Positions 45,146 through 56,640 of a stretch of 64,000 bases of DNA are shown one piece after another; the first letter of the stretch is position 1; each line of letters opens with the position of its first letter. The DNA comes from Spodoptera frugiperda (taxonomy: Eukaryota; Arthropoda; Insecta; Lepidoptera; Noctuidae): positions 10,608,001-10,672,000 of the forward strand of contig NC_064214.1 in the NCBI RefSeq assembly GCF_023101765.2, written 5' to 3'. A program made the position numbers and the translations under genes. The notes under the pieces are model-generated. The model did no database searches and had not been told where the DNA came from. It worked only from the letters and a program-made list of their open reading frames with translations.

Positions 45146-46320
45146 CAAATTGAACGTTTGATGTGGTTTGTCTGTCATTTGTTAGTTTAATTTAGGGGGA
45201 GGGTGACATTGTCAGCTATTGAATTTTGTACAAGGGAATTTATGTTAAGTGATTTTGTTTTTGAAATTTTATGCTTGTCATTGTTAAGTCGATTTTGGGT
45301 CTTTTAATTATTTTTACTATGTCTGTTTTAAATGCTTGCGTTTTAATTTTAAGAAAAGTTACTATTGGCGATAAATTTGAAATGGTTAAAGTAACCTTTA
45401 TATTCTTACATCTTGATAGAGTCAGTATAAATAAAATGTTCAAACTAATAAATAAAATATTCGATCGTAAACCTTCACTAAGTCATTCGCGTTCAAATGT
45501 TCGGCTTAATCTATAAAAATATTAAAATGTTATTGCTGAAATATTTACTTTTAGATTTGTTTGTTTTAATAAAAATATTAATGTTTCACTGTTATCTATT
45601 TGTGTTTAGTAAGTATTACGAAAGTTTCTATTAACATACATTTCATATTATATATGTTTATGTATACAAATCTATCTTTAGACACCGATAAAAGTATTAG
45701 CCAGAGTTACATCAGTTAAGCACTGAATTAAATTAGTTATGTATGACTTTATATTACAAAAAATAAGCTAAACTATCATCCCATAAAATCGTCACGCTGC
45801 AATCCTGAAAAATAATTCCAGCAAAGTATTGAAATGATTCGTATGATAACTTTGCAAAACATCTGCTCATATAATTTATACTCACCTGTCCTATATACAA
45901 ATTTTATGACCACCACGGCTATTTCGATAGCTATCATTCTGTAGGAAGTTCGTCATCTCGTCATCCGAATGACATACGTCTGTTTCTCTCAACATAAACA
46001 AACCTGTCCTCAATCGTGTTCTCGGAAACTTTTACATCGTTTTAAAAACATTTTTCCAGGAGACACTTCTCAGGCGCTCTGTGATCGTCGTGTGGTTCGT
46101 CTTTATTGTATCTATTTTTGGTAGAACGCGTATCAAGTACGACTGTTTACTTTACAGGACTTTAGTATAGAACTTCAGGAAATTAGGAAACATTTTGTAA
46201 GATCTTTAGGTCTCAATGCATAATATCGTCTGCTCTTTGAATCTGAATTACGTCATAAACAAGATCATTTGCTTCGGTCTACTTAAAACCTAAAACATTC
46301 AAACTTTTAGACTAGAAAGA
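45146..46320. other. No gene seen
   Basis: AT-rich. Overlapping frames at 45240-45516 on both strands are simple lysine/isoleucine-rich translations. No repeat recognised. Confidence 0.4.
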
Positions 46321-46321
46321 C

Positions 46322-46534
46322 GTGTTTGTTTCTACAACGCGTTCCACGGATATAATTAGAGGTGCAAGTGTTAAGCATCCTTCCTCGATACGCTTCGACG
46401 GTTGTTTGTATGAGCAGTGGCGTCCCGACGTCGTCGCCGGCGCCGCCTGCACGATTTACATCACACACCTTCGACAGGGTTCCATTTATCTGATCGGAAA
46501 CACACGACTTTCAATTTACAACCACAAACAATAA
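46322..46534 (+). other. CpG-rich open stretch, possible exon or promoter patch
   Basis: A 70-codon open frame whose middle, GCLYEQWRPDVVAGAACTIY, is coded by CpG-rich DNA ('cccgacgtcgtcgccggcgc') in an AT-rich region. It lies 140 bp upstream of the exon-like 46675-46743. No clear splice pair or protein family. CpG enrichment could instead mark a promoter. Confidence 0.25.
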
Positions 46535-46674
46535 GACCGAAATTGCGTACCGAGGATATTACCTAGTGAGACACTGTAATAGAAATAGTACAGCAAATAC
46601 ATGTCCAGGAAATTAGACTTTGTTTACTTTACGTCAGAAGACATACTCCTTTGTTCATCGTCGTTTCGTCACAG

Positions 46675-46743
46675 ATGGAAGACGGCAAATGGCTCGAAGG
46701 CGCCTCTGTCGCCTACGCCGTACGCTTCAAATGTTGTTTATAG
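46675..46743 (+). CDS. Exon-like micro-ORF after a strong 3' splice site
   Basis: A pyrimidine-rich run ends in 'tttcgtcacag', followed at once by ATG and 22 codons, MEDGKWLEGASVAYAVRFKC and two more, then TAG. Codons are GC-ending and diverse (GAC, GGC, CTC, GCC, TAC, CGC), unlike random local sequence. GCC|GTACGC inside could be a donor, making a 45-nt microexon. It could equally be a short chance frame in a CpG-rich patch. Family unknown. Confidence 0.3.
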   Translation: MEDGKWLEGASVAYAVRFKCCL

Positions 46744-49153
46744 TAGACGTTGACATGAGCAAATTCGTCAGCGGAAGAAACCACATTTAGGACGGACGGA
46801 GCATAAATCCCGTGTGAGTGACAAGTAAAACTTTATAGCACTATAAATTAGTAGATGTATAACCGGACAAAAATAGGACAGACGTTATTGGCGTTGATAC
46901 CTAGTTGTAAAGTGTGAGCTGTCGCACGCGGTGGGACTTTACGATTGTCTTCTTCGACTATTGTTGAGAAATTATGTTCTCTTGTATACGCCTACTGAAT
47001 TTTTCATGTTGTAACTATGTCATCGTTGAATTCTTTGTTGCTGTCACTATCTTGAACTATTGAATTGTCATCACATTTACTGATTTTATCAACAATTTCA
47101 TCAGTTTCTTTTATGAAAACATAGTACGATAGCGTTTACTCTTAATTCTTTCCAAGACTTACTGTTAACTGTATGCTTTTCATCATTATGAAGATATACA
47201 GCCAGATGGCTTAATGGTAGCCCTGCAGCGGTCACTAACGTAACTGTCACCTCATTCCATTACCTTGATGCTAATGCATCGGTTTGGTGGATTGCCAGTT
47301 TAATTTATATGCTGTTTATGCCTCGGGATGATAAATGATTCAACTTATGTTTTCTTGTCATTGAGAAGTGAGTTTTTTGAGTTGATTGTTGATTGTTCGA
47401 AGGTAACTGTAAAGGTTTTGTTGATAAATCATTGTAGAGAAATTGAATTTTTGAAATACATCAGACTGACACGTCAGTCATCAATGTTTATTTCCAACAT
47501 CTTTCGGAGTAATACAAATTATGAAAACTGAAGTTTAACTTTTAGTATTTTTATATAAGTAGATTTTTAGCGATTAATATAGAACATGATGATTTACCGC
47601 AATGATATCTGAAATCTGTCTGGGAACTGACTGTCGCACCATTCATATTTTTCGGTAAACAAATTATTCAATGACATTGCGTCACTCTCAAATTACCAGA
47701 ACACAGCCAATTGTCTTCACCTTTCTGATCCTCTAATTAAAAGTTTAATTCTAGACATTTCAAAGTCCCTTGACGTCAACGCGAATAAAAAAGCCGAAAT
47801 AATGCACAAAAACGAGGCAGTTACGACTTAACACCGGACCGTTTTATATTGTTTAGTTTGTCTGTGACACGAAACTCGTAATACATTTTTACTACCTAAT
47901 TAACTTTTTGTCAAAGCGTAACTTTTTATTTGACGTCCTACAGCTTCTGACAAACGTCCAAAAAGACTTTTTTTAAACCAGTTTTCATATTAAAAATGAT
48001 ACTAGTCGTATCATATAATGTCATAACATGTTTAAAATTCTGTAACACATGGGAGTTATGTTTGAGACGAATGAAAAATCTATAAAATAATCGTAAAAGT
48101 ATTATTCTGTCCACTAAAGTCACTGCTAACACAAACATAGTTGCTTGAAATATTTCAAATGTTATAGCTGTTTCGTTTTAATTTATTATTTGGATTGTTT
48201 TTGATGACTTCGCTGGTATTTATCGCAAGATTGATAGTCTGTCGTCAGATGTCTTTTGGTCGTAATGTATAAACGTTGGACATACGGACGGACGGACGGA
48301 CGGACGGCCTGAAATATCTCAAACGATGTTTGTTGACATAGTGACTGCGTTCGAGACATTACAAATGTGACAAATTTAGACATTTTTGTTACTTACCACG
48401 TGTTTGCCTATACACGTGTTTACATTATAGTTCCGTCATCTTGTATGCTGTGACATGATTTTATATTAATAAACATTGTCGGATAGATGTCGTTGTTTTG
48501 AACGGATTTTTCTTTTATCGTCAAGATCAATGGATTTTTTGTGAAGATTCAAACAATGGATTGGTTGTTTTGGTTTGTTTTGTTGGATAATACGTTGGTT
48601 TAGTAAAAGGTTACTGTTTATTGTGAAAACAACTATTGCAATTAACCACATTAAACTACACCACTGAACCAAGTACACCATCAAAGGGCACAATGTGTGT
48701 GGTCCTCACTACAAAATAGATTTTTAGACATTTCTTTTCAGGTTACTTTAAAGTATATTATTAGTATATTGTACTCTTCGCAGAGATTTTGACAAATATT
48801 GAAGGGTTCTGACTGTAAATCTAGCTCTTATTAGAGTTACTTGAATCTGTTCTTTATATAAATCATAGTTGCGAATATAATCTTTGCCACACAGATTTTT
48901 CTACAAAGATTTTGCGGAAGCACTCATCCTAATTAAAATGATACTTACGCTTAATACACATAAAGCTATATTTACTTTACCACATGTCCTGGTCTTGACT
49001 TACTTGGCTTTACGACTAGACCACCCATAGTTCAATTGGTTTGATCGTTAAATAACTATAACAAGTAGCCGGGCCAGTGGTTTTCGGTAATATTTCACTA
49101 ACACGAACAAATAAGCTTCGTTTAGATGTATTAACGATGCCTTGTTTGTTATT
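46744..49153. other. No gene seen; (ACGG)n microsatellite inside
   Basis: AT-rich. A tRNA A-box-like 'agatggcttaatggtagcc' at 47203-47221 has no B box nearby. The microsatellite at 48284-48308 is listed separately. No coding sequence recognised. Confidence 0.45.
48284..48308 (+). repeat. (ACGG)6 microsatellite
   Basis: Six tandem ACGG units. The complementary CCGT type occurs at 24190-24207, and short 'acggacggacgg' runs at 53513 and 46793. Confidence 0.85.
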
Positions 49154-49480
49154 TGACTACCTCGTTGGTCTTGCGTTTGTTGAACTTGGGAAAATTTTGT
49201 GGTGAGTAAGATGTTTGGAATTTGAGAAGAATTGGAGTTTCCAGCGCAATTTTCAAGACATATAAGACCGCATATATCATGATTTTTTCTCGATAAGCCG
49301 TTAGACGACCAGACGGATCACCTAACAGTAAGCAATCGCCGCGTATGGACACCCGAATACCAGAGGCGTTACAAGAGCGAAATGCGTTGCCGACCTTTTT
49401 GTTCAGACTTTGTTCTTGGTTGAGTGGTTTCAAATACGACTACTGAGCAAGGTGTTTCGGATTCAATTCCTGGGTTATTC
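49154..49480 (+). mobile_element. Split SINE-1 head around an Rpt-A insertion
   Basis: 'gactacctcgttggtcttg' (49155-49173) is a SINE-1 A-box start. The continuation 'gagtggtttcaaatacgact', 'actgagcaaggtgtttcgga', 'ttcaattcctgggttattc' appears only after 49421. Between them lies Rpt-A (49292-49400) plus unassigned DNA. A nested insertion is the simplest reading, but no clean target duplication is visible. Confidence 0.45.
49292..49400 (+). repeat. Rpt-A fragment
   Basis: 'cgataagccgttagacgacc', 'agacggatcacctaacagta', 'agcaatcgccgcgtatgg', 'cacccgaataccagaggcg', 'atgcgttgccgacctttt'. Confidence 0.75.
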
Positions 49481-51156
49481 AGATTTGCTCCTACTATTCC
49501 CCACACAACCATAACTCATCCGTGATTCATCTATTGATTTACATTGAGTATATCTAAGTTCATCTCTAACAGACACTATTAGAAGAAATTTATCTGAAAA
49601 ATACTTATTTAAAAAAAATTACTACAGCTGTTCTTTTTCTAACTATTATAATATAAAATCATGAAAAATACTTCTTCAAAAATTACATCAACAGAGAAAA
49701 ATGGCGTCCAATTTTTCATCATCTCACTCACGCCACGAGGCAACTGTCACATAATTCGTTGCTTCGATCAACACGATCACTCAGGGCAGGCCACTCAGAC
49801 ACAAAGTACAGTGTACAGTGCACGTAATTAAAAATAAACTGAAAACCTTTACCATTACTTTAAGGAAGTGTACTAATTTAGAACGGACGATGAACTTCTG
49901 ATACACGTGCAAACGATTCTACTTTTTGTCGTACGTACCATGTTTTTGACGATAACTGTACAGTTGAGAACGTAAGATGACGAGGATTGGATTATTTTTT
50001 ATTTTATTCATTTATTTTTTCATATTTTAAAGACTGAGCAACAAAAAAACATGATAAATGGGATATCATATCGCACAAGGCGACTATTTTTAATTGTATA
50101 TTAAAAAAAAACTTATACACATTACAAACACATAACAATAACTACATTGAAAACCCTATAAACTATATTAAAAAATAAACATAAAGCGTCTAAAAAGTGA
50201 TCCTCATCGAAGTCGTATGTTCCCAATAGAGTGACAATCCAAAAAGATTGGCAGCATTGCCACGTTGAATGGCTTATAGTATACTAATCAGAAATAATTA
50301 TTGAAATAATATATTTCTTCATTTATTTTTTGTCTAATCTATGTCCACTCTTCGGATTGAAACTGCATAGTAAAATAACTGTTTTTTAACAAAAAACAAA
50401 TTATATAGTATTAAATAAGTATTTAAATTCACAGTAATTTGTTTTGAGATGTCATTTCGTATCATAGTCTGGTATCTTCAGACAGTTAAATGTTATAAAT
50501 AGCCATTTAGATAAAATGCAAAAGTCACATTTTGTGCATCAGCACAGTGTCAAATTACATCGACTTTTTGTAACTTTAAATTGCAAAACACATAATTTAT
50601 TAAAGACAGTAGTTTTAAGAAAAAACATAACCTACTTACCTTCTTTTCTGGGGTTGCGGACTGCCTGGCGATTTTTTCTAGCTAAATTTCGAGAAATAAG
50701 TCTGCTATTTGACGTAAAAATCTGATGACGTCATAATAGAGTAAGTATTTCATACAAAATTCATAGAAAATATAGTTTACGACGTTTCGAAAAAAGTATT
50801 GATTTTTACTAGTTGGAAACTAGCCTATTAATCCATATCTTCTTTTGTTTCCGACTGTACTTATAATAGTTTTAAGATTTAACTACTTAATAATAGGGCT
50901 ATGAGTTATAATATGGAGGTATTCTTGTCCTTGTAATAATATGTCGCGGTTTAACAACGTGTTATGGATTATGTAGGTAAGTAGCCGTTTTGGGTATAAA
51001 TTCTCAATGTGTCATACACAATATGTCTTGACAATAATGATGGGTCATAAAATTTGTAGTTTTTTATAGCGTCACGTCAATGTGTGGACGTTAAAAGAGT
51101 AGACAATTGTGATGGAAATATAGTTGAAGCTTTTTACCAATTAATAATATTGTTTA
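49481..51156. other. No gene seen
   Basis: AT-rich. No coding sequence or identifiable element, except a weak LINE-tail-like 'ggggttgcggactgcctggc' at 50652-50671. Confidence 0.45.
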
Positions 51157-51178
51157 GGGGGTGAGCCTATTGCCATAT
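51157..51178 (-). mobile_element. SINE-1 body fragment
   Basis: 'gggggtgagcctattgccat' is the complement of the SINE-1 mid-body. The LINE tail that follows at 51193 is close behind. Confidence 0.5.
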
Positions 51179-51192
51179 TATGCAGAATATAC

Positions 51193-51320
51193 GTCTCCAG
51201 ACTACCTACTGGGTTTGCCGGGGCTCTGACTTGAAAAACAGAAGTAGGAACGGGGTGGGTTTTGTTCAGTGAAAGTCTGACAATCCCTCTCGCCTCGCCC
51301 AAGGCGGGAAAAATCAAAGA
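51193..51320 (+). mobile_element. LINE-tail copy
   Basis: 'ccagactacctactgggttt', 'gccggggctctgacttgaaa', 'gtaggaacggggtgggtttt', 'cccaaggcgggaaaaatc'. The last part is rearranged and the poly-A lost. Confidence 0.75.
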
Positions 51321-51963
51321 GTGACTTCAAGAATGATTCAATGAAATCAAGTTTTTTACTATAATATAATATGTAATAACATTTTCACAATAAAAACATA
51401 TTGCAAAAACATGACCCACGCTTAATACTACATATACAAAACATCAGCAGCACAAGCTACCCTACCCTATCACATCTCACACAATACAATTTCAACTTTC
51501 CATTTCTGTAACAAAGTTGAAAATCGTGCACCAATTGAAGGATAACTTGATCTGCATACGCTTGCATGTTAATAAAATCCTACCCTAAAAACAAACTTAA
51601 GCGTTTCAAATTAAAAACGACCCTTGTTTACGTTTAGTATCAAAGAGAGGAATCAATTAACATTCTTATCTGTGTCCCTAGCTTGTCATACTTTTTCATA
51701 AACACTCTTTTATTGGCTTTGATCTCTGTTTAGATTTTTAAAAGAATGTTGCGTTAAAACTTTGTCGAAGTACCGCCCTGCTGTTGTTTTGGTACAAGTA
51801 TCTGTGCAAGTGTTGGTTTAAGTATGTATGTATTGTATTTGCATAGATGAAGTGACGTTTGAAAGAAGGCGATGAAATGATTATTTTATAGATATCATAA
51901 TTTGTTTAAGTTTAGGTAAAGTTGTTATGTAGAACCTAGAATGGTGCAACGCAAGACCCACTT
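51321..51963. other. No gene seen
   Basis: AT-rich; nothing supported. Confidence 0.45.
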
Positions 51964-52090
51964 TTTTGGGGTAGGGGAGGGGGAGGAGTCAGTCGACTGT
52001 CAGACTTTTGATGGCTAAAAACCACCCCGTTCCTACTCCTGCTTGAGACAGAGCCCCAGTAGTCTGTTAAATTGTCCGCAACTCCAGAAA
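51964..52090 (-). mobile_element. LINE-tail copy
   Basis: 'tttttttggggtaggggagg', 'ctgtcagacttttgatggct', 'aaaaaccaccccgttcctac', 'cagagccccagtagtctg', 'gtccgcaactccag'. Poly-A remnant present at the T-run. Confidence 0.75.
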
Positions 52091-53066
52091 CTGACTACAC
52101 TACTGTTAATACTGTAGTACTGGTAGTAATTGTTACACGGGTGTTCTGACTTTACCTTTACAATACACTGATTGAGTTTCTATTTTAATTAATATTGTTC
52201 AATGTCTCGTACCAAAAACATAAAAATGTAAGCACTATAAACCGCAAAAACTCTTACTTTTAACAACGATATCACATTTCGTAACTACGAGTAAGTAAAA
52301 ATACATCACATAATTAAAAAACAACAACTACTTAATAAAAATCTCGTCCCTATTAATATTTATCCTTGAAAATCAGTGGACAGTAAACACTGTTACAAGT
52401 CAGCTAATACGGTCCGCAAAAAAAACTAAACACCCAAAACGGAGGCGACCACAGAAGTTGACATTTGACAAAAACGATTTATAATATCACATCGTCATCG
52501 AAATCGTTCAATCTACCGTTTTGCCGACCTTACCACGAACTGTCCAAGATGTTTAAGGAGACACCACGATAAATATTAAAGTTGTTTAAATATAAATCAA
52601 ACGAATTTAAACTTTACCTCATTTAAATAAGAGTTAAGTTAAATCATGTTGTCTGTAAAATTAAGTTTGTTAATTTATAATATCACCAAGCTCGAATTTA
52701 TTGACTTATAAAAATATTTTTTGGTATTTTTTTGTTGTGTGCTGTACCGTCTCTTCGTATTGGATGAATTTCGCTGAAATATGATGTTTTAATTTCTTAG
52801 TAATAGCATGGTGTTTGAATTTGGCAGTAGACTATAAATCTATTGTATATTTGCCTATTTTATAATATACATTAGCCTTAATACCACAAGATCATTTAAA
52901 TGATAGTAAATTGTATTTGGGCATGTAATTGTATTCTTTGTTGGAAGTCCAATGAAACAAAACTAAATAAATAACAAAATACGTATTGTGACCTATTGTA
53001 AAACTTTCAGACCTTACATATACTAATGTTATTGCTGTAAGTAGATTATGTACATTCTTACAAACA
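52091..53066. other. No gene seen
   Basis: AT-rich. A minus-strand frame at 52892-53143 has no recognised features and overlaps the tandem duplication. Confidence 0.45.
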
Positions 53067-53345
53067 ACTGAAACTAATAACTGAATTTTTAGATAAACAG
53101 AAAAAGATAGATCGATTTTTGACATTAGTTCAGATGAATACATATAATTTCAATTCAAATATTTTAGACTAAAACTGGTTATTAACTACCAATCAAAGAT
53201 CATTAAAACTGAAACTAATAATGGAATTTTTAGATAAACATTGTTTTTTGACATAATTTCACACAGTTTCAGATGAATATCCAAATCAATTCAATGTTTT
53301 TGGACTAAAATTGATTATTAATTGTATCAATAAAAGATCAATAAC
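53067..53345. repeat. 141-bp tandem duplication
   Basis: Units begin 'actgaaactaataactgaat' (53067) and 'actgaaactaataatggaat' (53208). They share 'tttttagataaaca', 'tttttgacat', 'cagatgaata', 'gactaaaa(c/t)tg(g/a)ttatta' and 'aagatca(t/a)taa'. Divergence with small indels indicates an old event. Unit identity with known elements was not found. Confidence 0.75.
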
Positions 53346-53628
53346 CCTGTAGCATATCGAAAATCATTACAACTCGCTCAACGAACTCATAGTGCACCGT
53401 TTAATGAAATAATAAAAACAATTCTAAGTAAAGTCAACAAACAGTTGCATGTTAAGCCCCAATCGACAGAAGATGGTGCGGTATTTTTTCAACACGGCGC
53501 GGTTCCGTTCTTACGGACGGACGGTGTGACCGTCGCGGCCGGACGCCGATATGAATAATGCAATGTGCACTTGTGACGCAAGTGCGGTTTTGGTGCGACG
53601 AATTTTCAAATAAGTATTTTTCAGTAAT

Positions 53629-53719
53629 TTAAGTCTTTGACTGCCAATAGAAAACTGTTGAATGCAAATCCTCCGTTAACGTCGGTCACCGGTGACCACC
53701 ACGGCGTTCAATGTGTTAA
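53629..53719. mobile_element. TTAA-flanked MITE (MITE-C), best copy
   Basis: TTAA at 53629-53632 and 53716-53719 bracket 83 bp. The ends are imperfect inverted repeats (gtctttgactgcc against cacattgaacgcc). Central GGTCACCGGTGACC is a perfect 14-bp palindrome. TTAA target choice and these ends fit a piggyBac-like MITE. It has no coding capacity. Confidence 0.75.
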
Positions 53720-53754
53720 TCTAGCTTCTACCAGTGATTTCGTTTTATAATTTG

Positions 53755-53905
53755 GTAATTCCCGTATTTCCGTTCCTTTTGGAATTTAAGGAAATCCTTT
53801 CTTAGTGCTCACCTGTACATGTCTTAAGGACCATACATGCCAAGTTTCAGCTTCCTAGGTCCAGTAATTTTGGCTATGCCTTGTCTGTTTTATACAGTCA
53901 CTCAG
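53755..53905 (+). mobile_element. LINE (RTE/CR1-type) 3' UTR fragment
   Basis: 'gtatttccgttccttttgga', 'aaggaccatacatgccaagt', 'ttcagcttcctaggtccagt', 'ttggctatgccttgtctgtt', 'cagtcactcagtaatagtag'. I recognise this layout from lepidopteran LINE tails. Truncated on the right by the MITE at 53924. Confidence 0.5.
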
Positions 53906-53923
53906 TAATAGTAGAGTAGTTTA

Positions 53924-54315
53924 TATACAACGTGTAACAAAAAGGGGGTATACATATCAATTGCACGGCTTCTAGATAACATAACAAACGATACGGGAAG
54001 GGTTTTTTAAACTCATGTTTTCATGGTACAAAGTTATGAATTTTTCAAATCGCGCTGCCGCGTGATTCAAAATTAGGTAGACAGGTACTAGGCGATCAGA
54101 TTGACAGAAGAAATGTTTCGTAATACTCGCGAGTGATCCCTGTAGTGTTGTGACACGTTTGTATGATTTAAAATGAAGAAACATGCGATACCAAGTATTT
54201 GGTACAAATTTTTTTTTAATCGTATTTTCAGCTGAAACTTCGTGTAGAGACTCTATTCAACCTGTATTCATCAGCGCTTCTTGATGTATATGGGTATTTT
54301 GTTACACGTTGTATA
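53924..54315. mobile_element. 392-bp MITE with TA target site
   Basis: Terminal inverted repeats of 19 bp, TATACAACGTGTAACAAAA, are exact at both ends (left at 53924, right end at 54315) and continue weaker for ~20 bp (TATACATATCAA type). TA dinucleotides flank them as in Tc1/mariner insertions. A 70-codon minus frame inside (54184-53972) shows no DDE/D transposase motifs, so it is non-autonomous. It sits directly on the end of the LINE fragment at 53755-53905. Confidence 0.82.
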
Positions 54316-54964
54316 CAGAAGATCTGGTGGAGTAAATTTCATTCTTACCTACTCTAAATGAAAAAAAAATCATACAGCAATAATCATGTATCCATGTATG
54401 TCTCTTTAAATTCTAGAAGGTCTTCAAATTGTAGCGACAATGCACAGATTATATGAAAAAATACAATTTTTAACACAGATACCAGTCAAGTACCAAATCA
54501 GGCAGATTTGCTTGGCAAATTTATACTTGTATGGCTAGCAAATCGGTACACTTTATGTACCTATTTAAATAGTGACATCGATTGATATGATTAATCGAAC
54601 AAAAACAAGTTTCTTTTTAAATGAAGTTAGAAGAAAAAATTGTCATTTGTCAATGTCACATCAAACGGACACTGGTTTATAATTTATTCATTTAATAACT
54701 TTGTCATACACAATTAGTAAGGCAGCAAAAAGTAGTTTTATTTAGTTTCAATATCGAAGCAGTAGCTAATGATTTGATTTAATGAACTTTGATTTCGTTT
54801 TAAATAAAACCTGTTACAACTTATGATTTTTTTCTGTTATTAATAATTTTCTGAAAAGGCATTATTTATATTAAATAGGTATTCTATAAGGTTACTTATT
54901 TCCTATTGATATGATCAAAAAATATTTTACCTAAACATATAAGTAAGAAAATACTAATAATAAA
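54316..54964. other. No gene seen
   Basis: AT-rich, no supported feature. Confidence 0.45.
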
Positions 54965-55019
54965 TTCATCATTATCATCATCATCAGCCGAGAGACGTCC
55001 ACTGCTGAACAAAGGCCTA
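54965..55019 (+). repeat. Lep-D fragment
   Basis: 'ttcatcattatcatcatcat', 'cagccgagagacgtccactg', 'ctgaacaaaggcct'. Start of the family at 32490. Confidence 0.65.
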
Positions 55020-55074
55020 AATAAAATAATAAATTATATGGAATAAATTACTTCCTCAAAGATTCGTCGTATAC

Positions 55075-55195
55075 AGACCGCGCGCGTTGCAACGAGCGGA
55101 GAATGGTATTTATTAACAGATCGCGATTACTTATACGGCGAGTGAATCCGTCCACTGCACGCCACGTAACAGGTCCGTGCGTATAGGGTTGACAG
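55075..55195. promoter_or_regulatory. CpG-rich patch 1
   Basis: 'cagaccgcgcgcgttgcaac', 'gagcggagaatgg', 'acagatcgcgattac', 'acggcgagtgaatccg', 'gtccgtgcgtataggg'. CpG density is far above the surroundings. It may be a promoter, enhancer or old exon; no start-site signal decides. Confidence 0.25.
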
Positions 55196-55509
55196 TTCCA
55201 TTTAATTTTTAGATGTACATATTAACACGTTATATATTTCTCTGCAATGGGACCGTGCTTAAGAATGTGAAAAACGTAGTAATTAAAACATTCTTGACTT
55301 AACTGCATAAGTTTTTTTTTTGAAATGGCAACTGAAGTTAATTTTTACGTAATTTAATGCATATCGGAAATTTCAACAACACTAACACCATAGGAAATGG
55401 CAATTTGCAAAGCAATATACTATGCTACTATAGAGTAAAGTTAAAATAACCACGATAATCACAAAAATATTAACTAAAGTTTATAATAACATTTAAATTG
55501 ACAACCCTA

Positions 55510-55612
55510 CTTAGTGTGCTCAGTGGATTTTTTCCACCAATTGTCGTGAAGCGTGACAAACCCGGCCCGCGCACGCGCCGCCGCGCACCCTCACCTTGCC
55601 GACGTCTTATAC
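55510..55612. promoter_or_regulatory. CpG-rich patch 2 (promoter-like)
   Basis: 'cccggcccgcgcacgcgccg' and 'ccgcgcaccctcaccttgcc' form the most GC-rich 60 bp of the window (about 55560-55610). A TCAGT arthropod initiator-like motif lies ~40 bp before it ('gtgctcagtggatt'). No coding exon follows clearly. Confidence 0.3.
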
Positions 55613-55650
55613 GACATTACACTGCCATGGTGTTATTAGAAAATTATTAA

Positions 55651-55670
55651 ATACACACACACGCACACAC
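55651..55670 (+). repeat. (CA)n microsatellite
   Basis: ATACACACACACGCACACAC, one interruption. Confidence 0.9.
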
Positions 55671-55890
55671 ATTTTCCAGTATAGTATTACAAAAAGTAGA
55701 ATTTCTGTAACGTTTAGACTGATTTTATTTATATTGTTACGGTCAACTAAATACTATACTAAATACTCCTTTAGTTAATTTGACTTACAGGTTTGGTTTG
55801 TTATTAAAATTGGACTGGTCTTAAAGTTTTTAATTCCTTAGATATAATAAAGACTGGAAATTCTACCCAGCGCATAATAAAAGATTGCCT

Positions 55891-56003
55891 TAAACGAGCA
55901 GAAGAATCTCCTCATGGTAAGCACTCGCCACCACCCATGGACACCCGAAACATCAGAGGCATTATTACAAGTGCGTTGCCGGCCTTTAGGGGTTAGGAAT
56001 TTA
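55891..56003 (+). repeat. Rpt-A fragment
   Basis: 'taaacgagcagaagaatctc', 'ctcatggtaagcactcgcc', 'acccatggacacccgaaac', 'tgcgttgccggcctttaggg', 'gttaggaattta'. Confidence 0.8.
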
Positions 56004-56448
56004 TGCTTCCCAAGTTTCTTATCATAATTTTCGAAAGTTTTTTACTTTTACGATCTATATTGTTTACACGACGAGGCCCAGCAGTATAACAGTCCTACAT
56101 TTTTAGCCTCAATTTCACTCAGGAATAAAATTTAGACCGTACTATTCACAGTCAACACATATACAACTACTAGACCCAAGTAGCAGTAATTTAATAAATA
56201 TAAAATATGTTAATTATGACATTAGAGACACTTGAATATTCTTAGAGCATGACAAGTTAGTCATTGTGCATGCTTGGGCGCGCACCCTAGTTTAGCGAGT
56301 GTATCATAATAAACATATTTAAATATAATTATTTTTATTTTAAGAAACGACATTAATTTATTATGAGTTTGACATTATTTTACTTGAATGTCGTTTTATA
56401 TTTTAGAAAAATATAATATGAAAATGTATTATTTTATTACTTGTATTA
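56004..56448. other. No gene seen
   Basis: AT-rich; nothing supported. Confidence 0.45.
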
Positions 56449-56640
56449 CTAGCTGACTCGGCAAAGTTTGTACCACCTCACACATTTTCTTGTATCACCT
56501 TTCAAACCACCCCTGGACTTCTAAAGATAATTCAAGACCAAAATTTGCCAAATCGGTCCAGCTTTTTTCGACTTTTAGCAAGACTAGCGAACAGCAATTG
56601 ATTTTTATATAGATAGATATAGTAAAGAGTTTAGACTATA
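56449..56640 (-). mobile_element. LINE 3' tail ('tagctgacccggcaaa' type)
   Basis: 'actagctgactcggcaaagt', 'caagaccaaaatttgccaaa', 'tcggtccagcttttttcgac', ending in a TATATAGATAGATATAG tract. This is a familiar lepidopteran LINE tail with a short terminal microsatellite. The orientation given is tentative. Confidence 0.5.

Noticed and set aside
47195..47300. tRNA A-box-like 'gatggcttaatggtagcc'
   Set aside because: No B box within range and no paired stems.
53972..54184. 70-codon frame inside the 392-bp MITE as a transposase remnant
   Set aside because: No DDE/D or helix-turn-helix motif, and the element is too short. Non-autonomous.
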